Assembly (NCBI GenBank): GCA_946480475.1
Contig: CAMLJM010000054.1
Span: 1-7,326, forward strand
DNA: 7,326 nucleotides
Source of the DNA: an uncultured Alphaproteobacteria bacterium
GTDB taxonomy: Bacteria; Pseudomonadota; Alphaproteobacteria; Micavibrionales; Micavibrionaceae
Direction: 5' to 3'
Shown: positions 1-5,386 of the stretch, piece by piece
Position numbering within the stretch: the stretch's first letter is position 1
How the letters are laid out: each line of letters begins with the position of its first letter
The notes under the pieces: model-generated
What the model was told of the DNA's origin: nothing
The model's database searches: none
The model's input: the letters and a program-made list of their open reading frames with translations, nothing else
Translations under genes and position numbers: made by a program

Positions 1-373
1 TCCACACTGCATTGAGGGTTTTAAGAATTGCCTTGTCCTCTTCAGGAATTTTTGCTGGAGAAGCGGGGGCTATTTCGTTGCCCTCTTCGTCAATCTCTCC
101 AAACCATCCGGGGATAGGTTCTTTAACGGTGTCCTTGCCGTAGTGCCTTAGCGAGAAATACAAAGAAGGGATGACTGGGCCATAATTCCAAGCCTGAACA
201 TCTTCCCCGCCAATAATGTCTGTGTTGTTTAAGGCAAGGCACCACCCCAATCCGAAATATACTAGTTTCTGGATTTTTAGAGGCGACATGTTGTTAATGC
301 CGTCCTGCTTCCCTTTTTCAATAAAGAAGTTAGCGACGGCCTCTGCTGAGTATTTTTCTTTGATTTCGGTCAT
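1..373 (-). CDS. Panacea/SocA-like (DUF4065) antitoxin, 3' end cut by window edge
   Basis: The reading frame opens with ATG at 373 and stays open for 124 codons to the window edge, so the C-terminus is missing. The protein has the hallmark Panacea core: MSPLKIQKLVYF at residues 29-40, then GWCLAL (43-48), and AWNYGPVIPSLY at 61-72, matching the family pattern SPLKLQKLLYF...AW.YGPV.P..Y. Panacea proteins are known as antitoxins able to neutralise unrelated toxins; SocA of Caulobacter is a member that delivers its toxin to ClpXP. The start is well supported by AGGAGGA (378-384 on the minus strand) four bases upstream. No toxin lies upstream within the window (374-888 has no gene), so a partner, if any, should be downstream, left of base 1. 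Family assignment is by eye from the motif but fits well; a role other than antitoxin is possible for members of this domain. Confidence 0.85.
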   Translation of the reverse strand, partial: MTEIKEKYSAEAVANFFIEKGKQDGINNMSPLKIQKLVYFGLGWCLALNNTDIIGGEDVQAWNYGPVIPSLYFSLRHYGKDTVKEPIPGWFGEIDEEGNEIAPASPAKIPEEDKAILKTLNAVW

Positions 374-390
374 AGCTTCCTCCTTAGCCG

Positions 391-418
391 ATGATAACAC
401 ATTTATCACTAGCGCTAA
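391..418 (-). promoter_or_regulatory. Possible promoter of the Panacea gene
   Basis: On the minus strand TGTTATCAT (391-399) resembles an extended -10 (TGnTATAAT), with a weak -35-like TTAGCG (413-418) 16 bases upstream. The predicted start of transcription would fall near base 384, immediately at the ribosome binding site, giving a very short leader. The -35 region overlaps a perfect 8-bp palindrome TAGCGCTA (410-417), which could be an operator for autoregulation. The boxes are seen; the function is inference. Confidence 0.3.
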
Positions 419-510
419 CGGAAACAGAGAACGGTATTGTCGTAATTTCCCCCATTCTTAGGCCATTAGTTGTGGATATCAAGAGAACACGGTACGCAGC
501 CTAAATCTCT

Positions 511-533
511 AACCCGGAAATCCGGGGTTTTTT
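511..533 (+). terminator. Intrinsic terminator, plus strand
   Basis: CCCGG (513-517), loop AAAT, CCGGG (522-526), then G and six T (528-533) form a short GC hairpin with a T-run on the plus strand. The opposite strand has no T-run, so it is directional. No plus-strand gene ends just upstream in this window, so it may be left over from a lost gene or end an untranslated transcript. The 5-bp stem is short, which limits confidence. Confidence 0.5.
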
Positions 534-767
534 GTTGTCCAAAAAATATTTGACTGGGTATTTTTGGGGAAAATTATGCGTGAGACCCCCACCCCCAGAA
601 GAGTCGGGCGATTTTCCCCCCACCCCCCTCATGATGGTACACTCTTGGTACGATTCCCGGCAGTAACCCATAGTAAACGGTTGATGCCAGTAGTAAGGCT
701 TTCCAGACATCCCATTGATTTAATTGCTTTGGCTTGCTACTGGTTGCCATCAGTGCCTAGTTTTCAG
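534..767. other. Gene-free left flank of the att site with C-rich repeats
   Basis: No reading frame here looks like a real protein. The stretch contains two similar C-rich blocks, CCCCCACCCCC (586-596) and CCCCCCACCCCCC (616-628), starting 30 bases apart, and a perfect 9-bp inverted repeat GGGGAAAAT (566-574) / ATTTTCCCC (611-619). Nearer the tRNA fragment are short AGTAA-like words (around 662-695). Such repeats are compatible with the outer arm of an integrase attachment site or the end of a neighbouring element, but nothing shows this directly. Confidence 0.35.
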
Positions 768-815
768 GGTTTCCTAAACCGCAGGCCGGAGGTTCGAGAC
801 CTCCCGGGGACGCCA
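768..815 (+). other. 3' fragment of tRNA-Arg(CCT): probable integration (att) site
   Basis: The sequence reads as the 3' half of a tRNA. The anticodon loop TTCCTAA (771-777, anticodon CCT) is followed by the 3' stem strand ACCGC, a 5-base variable region, a perfect T arm GGAGG-TTCGAGA-CCTCC (788-804), the acceptor strand CGGGGAC (805-811), discriminator G and encoded CCA (813-815). The 5' half is missing: no GTCCCCG acceptor strand lies upstream, and the 5' anticodon stem is AGGGT where GCGGT would be needed. Truncation starting at the anticodon loop is typical of tyrosine-integrase attachment cores in tRNA genes, and an integrase gene begins 73 bp away. The anticodon assignment rests on the fragment alone. 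The exact left edge of identity is unknown; GGT at 768-770 still pairs. Confidence 0.8.
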
Positions 816-849
816 TAAATCAATGGCTTAGCACGTATTCAAAAACCGA

Positions 850-878
850 GTTGTGCTATAGAAACGAGGTTGTGCTAT
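850..878. repeat. Two 10-bp direct repeats, likely integrase arm-type sites
   Basis: GTTGTGCTAT occurs at 850-859 and again at 869-878, 19 bases apart (about two helical turns), each preceded by a CGAG word. They sit between the tRNA fragment and the 3' end of the integrase gene, where many phage-type integrases bind arm sites through their N-terminal domain. A loosely similar inverted word, TTAGCACG, occurs at 832-839. The repeats are seen; the binding role is inference. Confidence 0.5.
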
Positions 879-888
879 TCAACTTCAT

Positions 889-1986
889 TTATCGTGCCGG
901 TTTTACGTGTTCAGGCTTGCGGCGATAAATTCTATTCGTGGTTTTAGCGTCCGTATGTGCTAGCAGTTGGCGAGCATGCTCTAGGCTTCCCGCATCACTG
1001 GCGCATTTAGCCCTGAGATCATGCTCGGTAAATCGCTCCGTAACTCTGGTTTCTTCAAGTACCCGAATAAAAAACCTCTTCCACATGCTTTCCCAACCGG
1101 GCGCATGCCCCTTTTCTTCATCCCAGTAACACTCGCCTCGCTTATTACAGAAAAGGTAAGGCGATATGTGCACGGGCCGCACGGTTTTTGCAGCAGCAAT
1201 CGCCGCACGCAATTCATCTGTCCACGTATAGATTACAGCTTTTCCTGAGCTATGCTCCGTCTTCGATGGTATTACATGAACACCGTCAGCTTTGAACTGA
1301 GATTCTTTCAAGTTCAATAAATCTACACCTCGGAGACCAGTTAACAACTTAATACGGATATAAGCCTGGACAGCCTGCACACTACCCTTTTTACGCATGG
1401 CTGGTAAGGCCAGAGCCTCAACGATTTCCCAATCCTCAACATAACGCGTGCGAGCCTTCGGACCCTCCAGACGCACTTCGCCTTTAAAAGGATGTCGAGC
1501 TACATATCCCCATTCAACAGCTTTTGTATAGACATGCGATAGAAGTGCAATCTCATGACGGGCCGCCGATGATCCACCTATTACCTTTATTTTCCCGTTA
1601 TGCTTTTGTTCTATTTTCCGACTACGTTTATCAGCATATTTATATATATGAAGTGGCTTTATTGCTGAAATAGGCATATTCCCGAAGACGGGACGTAACT
1701 GCTCAAGATTCTGCATCTCTCTTCTTCGTGACGAAGCAGATTTCTTTGGCGTCACTTCAAGCGCATAACGATCCAACAATTGATTAATCGTTTTAGCTCT
1801 ATCGTATGTCTCCAGACGTTCTGCCCAGTTTTTATAGGATTCAGGTAATGTCTTACCGAGACGAAATTGTTTCTTGCCTTCCCAAAGATGCTCCAGCCCC
1901 GGTGGAACCTGATAATAGTAAGCCCCGTGATAATAGCGCCAACGCTCTGGGAGTCCTTTGTTCTCAATGTTTCTTTTTCTTGGCAT
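889..1986 (-). CDS. int: Tyrosine-type site-specific integrase of a prophage or genomic island
   Basis: A complete 365-residue phage-type tyrosine recombinase that would cut and join DNA at its att site through a 3'-phosphotyrosine intermediate. The N-terminus (residues 1-45, MPRKRN..., Tyr-rich, ending FRLGKTL) resembles the arm-binding domain of lambda-like integrases; residues ~60-165 fit the core-binding domain; the catalytic domain follows. All expected active-site residues are visible: R219 (TGLRGVDLL), K242 (SKTEH), H322 and R325 (HDLR), H344 (LLAHTDAKTT) and the nucleophile Y354 (IYRRKP). I chose ATG at 1986, six codons inside the longest frame (which starts at 2004), because it lies only 2 bp after the stop of the upstream DUF4224 gene; the longer form would overlap that gene. 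Neither start has a clear ribosome binding site, so translation may be coupled. It reads toward the tRNA-Arg fragment, its probable target. Nothing suggests inactivation. Confidence 0.93.
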   Translation of the reverse strand: MPRKRNIENKGLPERWRYYHGAYYYQVPPGLEHLWEGKKQFRLGKTLPESYKNWAERLETYDRAKTINQLLDRYALEVTPKKSASSRRREMQNLEQLRPVFGNMPISAIKPLHIYKYADKRSRKIEQKHNGKIKVIGGSSAARHEIALLSHVYTKAVEWGYVARHPFKGEVRLEGPKARTRYVEDWEIVEALALPAMRKKGSVQAVQAYIRIKLLTGLRGVDLLNLKESQFKADGVHVIPSKTEHSSGKAVIYTWTDELRAAIAAAKTVRPVHISPYLFCNKRGECYWDEEKGHAPGWESMWKRFFIRVLEETRVTERFTEHDLRAKCASDAGSLEHARQLLAHTDAKTTNRIYRRKPEHVKPAR

Positions 1987-1988
1987 TT

Positions 1989-2198
1989 TTACACCGCATC
2001 CCAATTAGGCTCAGAGCTTCTGCCTGAAGTAATAACTTCATTACCATCAAGGATTTTTTCTATGTGCGCACGAGAAATTATTAGCATGCCATCGGGCCTG
2101 ACCTTATGTTCAATACCCATGAGATTGAGCGCACGCCTTTGCGCGGGCTTATGCATCTTTCCTGTTAATTTATGAATCTCGTCTGGCGTCAGAAACAT
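1989..2198 (-). CDS. DUF4224 family small protein, partner of the integrase
   Basis: A 69-residue protein. Residues 2-50 show the DUF4224 pattern: FLTPDEIHKLTGK, a basic helix with PAQRRAL, then GI...V.PDG..I and RAHIEKIL. This family is commonly encoded just upstream of phage integrases and has a small helix-turn-helix-like look, so a role in recombination directionality or in control of the integrase is plausible but unproven. The tail after residue 52 is polar and looks disordered. The stop (1989-1991) is separated by 2 bp from the integrase start, so the two form an operon. No strong ribosome binding site precedes ATG at 2198. An 8-bp inverted repeat lies 24-57 bases upstream. Confidence 0.8.
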   Translation of the reverse strand: MFLTPDEIHKLTGKMHKPAQRRALNLMGIEHKVRPDGMLIISRAHIEKILDGNEVITSGRSSEPNWDAV

Positions 2199-2221
2199 GA
2201 GCCATTAACACTAGAGTGTCC

Positions 2222-2255
2222 CCTGTATTTGTTTAGAACTTGCTCAGAATACAGG
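2222..2255. promoter_or_regulatory. Perfect 8-bp inverted repeat upstream of DUF4224-int
   Basis: CCTGTATT (2222-2229) and AATACAGG (2248-2255) form a perfect inverted repeat with an 18-base centre. Centre-to-centre spacing of the arms is 26 bases. It could be an operator for a dimeric repressor controlling the integrase operon or a hairpin in its leader. The repeat is seen; its role is inference. Confidence 0.4.
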
Positions 2256-2280
2256 TTCGGATAAACTTCTCATAGACATC

Positions 2281-2449
2281 AAAAGTTGCATAATTTCACG
2301 ATAACCCATTCAAACAACGAAACCAAAAGTTCTATTTTTTGTCTGTTGCCTTTGCCATGTTTCGACCGAGTGATAGCCGAAATACCATTCCATGTATTTT
2401 TAGATTGCAAGTTTTAAAAACTTTTTTCTGATTTTAAAAGTTGCATAAT
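2281..2449. repeat. Repeated AAAAGTTGCATAAT elements in the int/fic divergent region
   Basis: The 14-bp word AAAAGTTGCATAAT occurs at 2281-2294 and 2436-2449 in the same direction. A third, inverted and slightly different copy lies at 2405-2419 (TTGCAAGTTTTAAAA) and pairs at 13 of 15 positions with 2432-2446, leaving a 12-base loop. A shorter AAAAGTT word occurs near 2323. The whole 2199-2599 stretch is AT-rich and has no gene. Clustered repeats with dyads between divergent genes suggest binding sites for an element-encoded regulator or an excision or replication factor. Confidence 0.5.
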
Positions 2450-2551
2450 ACCTAATACAAACAAAAGCTTATGACTCTAAAAACTTATATCTTTTATCTT
2501 GTTTCCACGCCTCTAAACTTACATATCTTTATTTACAGATTATTCGGGCGC

Positions 2552-2600
2552 AATCCGGTATTTATTCTGGTTTACGATCAGGTATAATCCGGCATATAAT
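2552..2600 (+). promoter_or_regulatory. fic promoter with duplicated AATCCGGYAT boxes
   Basis: TTTACG (2571-2576), an 18-base spacer and a perfect TATAAT (2595-2600) form a good sigma-70-type promoter. A second TATAAT lies at 2583-2588 without an obvious -35. The predicted start point falls at about 2606-2608, on the ATG of fic, so the transcript would be leaderless or nearly so. The direct repeats AATCCGGTAT (2552-2561) and AATCCGGCAT (2586-2595) lie upstream of and overlap the -10 boxes, as operators often do. The boxes are seen; transcription start and repression are inferred. Confidence 0.5.
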
Positions 2601-2605
2601 TGGGT

Positions 2606-3655
2606 ATGATTAATACTGATACAATTCAAATCACGCCAGAACTGCTAGCCCTCATTAGCGAGATTGATGAATTCAAAGGGGCATGGCGCGCTCTTGGCAC
2701 TTTGGCCCCTGAACGCTTGAAGGCCCTGCGTCATGTCGCGACAATTGAAAGTATCGGCTCTTCCACCCGTATTGAAGGCAGCAAACTAACAGACCGGGAG
2801 GTGGAACATCTACTGACCAATCTGGAAATTAAAAAGTTCAGCACACGGGATGAACAAGAAGTCGCGGGTTATGCCGAAGTCATGGAAACCATCTTCCATG
2901 CCTGGCAAGACATCCCCTTCACGGAAAACCATATAAAGCAGCTGCATCGGGACCTCTTACGATACAGTGAGAGGGATGAAAGGCATCGTGGTGAATATAA
3001 AACATTGCGCAATGATGTAGGAGCCTTCGATACCGATGGGAAGATGATCGGCGTGATATTTGAAACTGCCACCCCCTTCGATACTCCCCCTCGAATGCAG
3101 GAGCTTGTGGCTTGGCTAAATGAGGCGCGCGCGTTGGGGAAAATTCATCCTATACTCATCGTTGCAGTCTTTATTGTCATTTTTCTGGAAATACACCCTT
3201 TTCAGGATGGAAATGGCCGCTTGAGCCGCATCCTCACAACGTTATTGCTGCTGCAGGCTGGCTACGCCTATGTGCCCTACTCCTCGCTTGAAAGCGTAAT
3301 TGAAAACAGCAAGGAAGGCTATTATCTGGCCTTACGCCAAACTCAAGGAACAATCAGCAGTAAAAGCCCGAATTGGCAGCCCTGGCTCATGTTTTTCATG
3401 CGGGCTCTGCAACAGCAGAAACGCAGACTCTCAGCAAAAGTAGAGCGTGAAAAGAACGCATTGGCTGCTGTGTCGGAACTTGCCGCTAAAATTCTCGATT
3501 ATGCGCGCGATCATGGACGTGTAACGACCCGCGATATGGTGCGCGAAGCCGGAGCAAGCCCCAATACATTAAAAGCAACATTCACGTCACTTGTTGGCAA
3601 AGGTCTGCTGGTACGCCACGGCGGCGGCCGGTCAACTTGGTATAGCTTACCTTAA
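2606..3655 (+). CDS. Class II Fic domain protein (putative AMP transferase) with C-terminal winged helix
   Basis: A complete 349-residue Fic protein. The catalytic motif is intact: H197-P-F-Q-D201-G-N-G-R205-L-S-R208, matching HPFx(D/E)GNGRxxR. Fic enzymes with this motif generally transfer AMP from ATP to a hydroxyl side chain of a target protein, H197 being the base. The N-terminal helix carries the inhibitory motif S53-x-x-x-E57-G58 (within SSTRIEGS), so this is a class II, self-inhibited Fic, similar in layout to the Shewanella type. Residues ~290-349 look like a winged helix (VTTRDMVREAGASPNTLK, then GKGLLVRHGG and a YSLP end), suggesting DNA binding or target recognition. ATG at 2606 is preferred over TTG at 2600 because it aligns with the predicted transcription start; no ribosome binding site precedes either. 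No separate antitoxin gene is adjacent, as expected for class II. The target cannot be told. Confidence 0.93.
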   Translation: MINTDTIQITPELLALISEIDEFKGAWRALGTLAPERLKALRHVATIESIGSSTRIEGSKLTDREVEHLLTNLEIKKFSTRDEQEVAGYAEVMETIFHAWQDIPFTENHIKQLHRDLLRYSERDERHRGEYKTLRNDVGAFDTDGKMIGVIFETATPFDTPPRMQELVAWLNEARALGKIHPILIVAVFIVIFLEIHPFQDGNGRLSRILTTLLLLQAGYAYVPYSSLESVIENSKEGYYLALRQTQGTISSKSPNWQPWLMFFMRALQQQKRRLSAKVEREKNALAAVSELAAKILDYARDHGRVTTRDMVREAGASPNTLKATFTSLVGKGLLVRHGGGRSTWYSLP

Positions 3656-3780
3656 TACATTTAGACATAACCACTGCACTAAACAATCAGGCTGTTATTC
3701 TGTATGAGGCTCTCAAGAGTGCGATTCTGGCCGCCTTCAATGATGGCGATAGCTGTGAAGTTGTGGCCGCCCCTGAGTTT
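3656..3780 (+). pseudogene. Possible remnant of a gene downstream of fic, cut at the YD-repeat junction
   Basis: On the plus strand the frame with codons from 3661 is protein-like up to the YD breakpoint, including LYEALKSAILAAF (3700-3738) and NDGDSCEVVAAPEF (3739-3780), but it has no ATG, GTG or TTG start. It then runs into antisense YD-repeat sequence and stops at 3808. It could be the 5' part of a co-directional gene that followed fic and was destroyed when the YD fragment was joined here. I do not recognise a family. Forty residues of open frame can arise by chance. Confidence 0.22.
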
Positions 3781-4528
3781 TCAGCATTCAGGCGGTTGAG
3801 GGAGTCGTAACCGTAAGTGTACGACCCCACCTGCGTGATGTTGCCGACATCATCCGTGTCATAGGTGCGGTTGCTGATACCGCCCGAGATGGTGCGGTTG
3901 GTGGGGTTGTAATCCTGGTCATACGTCGCAGAGAACGTCAGCCCGTTGCCATACGTCATACCCGTGACAGGGCCAAAGGGCAGATAGTTGACGCCCGATG
4001 AGAACTGCACCGTGCCCACGCCCGCCACCGTGCCGCTGACGCCCGATACAAGCCCGTTGCCATTGCGGGTATAGGTAATCACACGACCTGAATCGAGCGT
4101 GATGGTCAGCACATTCCCCGCGAGGTCATAGGTATAGGCAGTTGTATACGTGACACCGGAGCGGGTTTCATTGACCTCGGTGAGTTGGCCGAGGTCGTTA
4201 TATTCATAGGTGGTGGTACCGGAAGCATCAACCACAGAACATAACTGCCCGATGCCCGCCGTGCCGCAACCGGTGGTCAGGTCATAGGTCAGCGTCGCAT
4301 TCAGCGAGGAATCCGACGGATAAGCGATGGTCAGCAACCGATCCAGCGCATCCCACGTGTAGTTCGTCACCACCCCACGCGCGTCCGTGCGCTGGGTCAC
4401 GTTCCCCGCCTTGTCCACCGTGTAGCTGATGGTGCCGCGGTTGGGGCTGACCTCCTCCACCACATCGCCAAACGCGTTGTAGGTATAGGTGGTGGAATTG
4501 CTGCGCTGGTCCCTGACCGAGGTCAGGT
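3778..4528. repeat. Direct repeat of Rhs YD region, copy 1
   Basis: This stretch aligns without visible gaps to 6576-7326 at a constant offset of 2,798 bases, in the same orientation. The left edge (after the NAEN codons) is a true end of homology; the right edge is set only by the window end, so the repeat is probably longer. Differences are mostly at third codon positions. A run of roughly 75 identical bases (about 4318-4393 against 7116-7191) stands out against the more diverged remainder. Confidence 0.85.
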
Positions 4529-4802
4529 CATCAAGGCCGCTATAACCGTTGAGTGTCGAGCCATTCAGCGCGTCGGTGCTGCTGACAAAACGCAGCAGCC
4601 CGTCATAGGCATAGTTCGTCGCGTTGTTATTGGCGTCGGTATAGCGCGTCAGGTTGCTGTTCTTGTCCCAGACATAGTCCGTGTCCTGCGCGGACGCGCC
4701 AATACTTTCGATGATACGGGATAGTTCGTCGAACACCTGGTCGTGGGTGTATTTCAGGCTGGCGCTGTTATCGCGGAAGAAAACACCGGAGGAGGCACCG
4801 GG

Positions 4803-4819
4803 GCCATGCGGTGCATGGC
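4803..4819. repeat. Perfect 7-bp hairpin with 3-base loop
   Basis: GCCATGC (4803-4809), loop GGT and GCATGGC (4813-4819) form a perfect inverted repeat. It lies where YD-like sequence gives out, between the YD fragment and the AT-rich immunity gene. There is no T-run on either side, so it does not look like a terminator; it may mark a rearrangement junction. Confidence 0.45.
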
Positions 4820-4946
4820 GGTGGCTGATTACAGAAGGATGGTATTTATAGGCGCGGAACATGTGATGATTTTACATGGGTCGGTGAGGTGTTCAACCCT
4901 GCTTTCAATTTACTCTGAATCAATTGGTCTTCAGAAGTTACTATCT

Positions 4947-5366
4947 CTAATGTTTCGTGATGTCCAATGAATCGTGGTATTCAAGAATGATTTGTATTCC
5001 TAATTTTAGATCACACAGATTTTGCAGGGTCTCACAAGAAATAGCCCCACCCTCTTCATCTTCACTTGTTATTTGGGGAATACATAAAGCAATTTCACTA
5101 TATTCTGCATCATATTCTTCAACGAGTTTTTTGAGAATCTCCTTACCACCAATAGCTTCAATCATAGAATTAATTCTTAGATTGTAATCCTCAGGAATTT
5201 CTCCATTTAAGTAAAAACGCGCTGTATTAACAGTTGACAAACTGTCACCGTTTGGCCGCTGCTTCCCTTTGATAAAAAGCTCAGTTAAGACTTTTCTTTC
5301 ATCAAGAAAAGATAAATCTATGTGTTTCTTAACATGAGTAAAAGCAAGAAAAATTTTTCTTTCCAT
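4947..5366 (-). CDS. Putative immunity protein, DUF4279-like, for the Rhs toxin
   Basis: A 139-residue acidic, apparently cytoplasmic protein with no signal peptide or membrane segment. The C-terminal half resembles DUF4279: a helix after an N-L-R-I stretch (INSMIEAIGGKEILKKLVEEY), a strand (SEIALCIPQIT), then GGAISCETLQNLCDLKLGIQ and a hydrophobic strand (IILEYHD), like the family's 'GG..LS.ELL..LADLGL.LDID.Y' ending. DUF4279 proteins occur among presumed immunity proteins of polymorphic toxin loci. The gene follows the Rhs stop by 20 bp on the same strand, the classic place for a cognate immunity gene. The start ATG at 5366 has AGGAG (5376-5380) nine bases upstream. Base composition is clearly AT-rich compared with the Rhs core, a sign of exchange together with the toxin tip. 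The immunity role rests mainly on position; the family match is by eye and moderate. Confidence 0.75.
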   Translation of the reverse strand: MERKIFLAFTHVKKHIDLSFLDERKVLTELFIKGKQRPNGDSLSTVNTARFYLNGEIPEDYNLRINSMIEAIGGKEILKKLVEEYDAEYSEIALCIPQITSEDEEGGAISCETLQNLCDLKLGIQIILEYHDSLDITKH

Positions 5367-5386
5367 GGTAAAGCTCTCCTGCGCTT

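Larger units (their letters stand above)
3687..4862 (-). pseudogene. Truncated Rhs/YD-repeat fragment lacking core and toxin tip
   Basis: A 391-codon frame. Genuine YD-repeat protein runs from about NSASLKYTHDQVFDELSR (near 4770) to GYDSLNRLNAEN (ending at 3778), with typical units such as GNVTQRTDARGVVTNYTWDAL. YD repeats build the hollow beta-cage of Rhs toxins. Both ends are foreign. The last ~29 codons after NAEN do not match the intact Rhs gene in this window, which continues VGSAGSYTFDATDN. The first ~30 residues (MFRAYKYHPS...GPG) are not YD-like and have no ribosome binding site. There is no Rhs core motif and no toxin domain, so it cannot make a working effector. Its overlap with the neighbouring Rhs gene (3778-4528 against 6576-7326) is about 90% identical in DNA by eye and higher in protein. 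It lies just downstream of the toxin-immunity pair on the same strand: the remains of a second Rhs gene or a displaced fragment. Confidence 0.8.

Noticed and set aside
216..461. Plus-strand 81-codon frame
   Set aside because: It is antisense to the Panacea gene, lacks a ribosome binding site and shows no recognisable domain.
741..815. A complete tRNA gene ending in CCA at 815
   Set aside because: The T arm and 3' acceptor strand are good, but no GTCCCCG acceptor strand or D arm occurs upstream and the 5' anticodon stem does not pair fully; only a 3' fragment remains.
564..818. Plus-strand 84-codon frame across the att region
   Set aside because: It runs through C-rich repeats and the tRNA fragment; the protein is low-complexity and not plausible.
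2236..2250. Alphaproteobacterial LexA-like box (GAAC-N7-GAAT) upstream of DUF4224-int
   Set aside because: It matches 7 of 8 fixed bases, which is not rare by chance in a few hundred bases, and the host class is not certain.
4743..4970. Plus-strand 75-codon frame over the YD-fragment edge
   Set aside because: Antisense to the YD fragment at one end and AT-rich intergenic sequence at the other; no domain or ribosome binding site.
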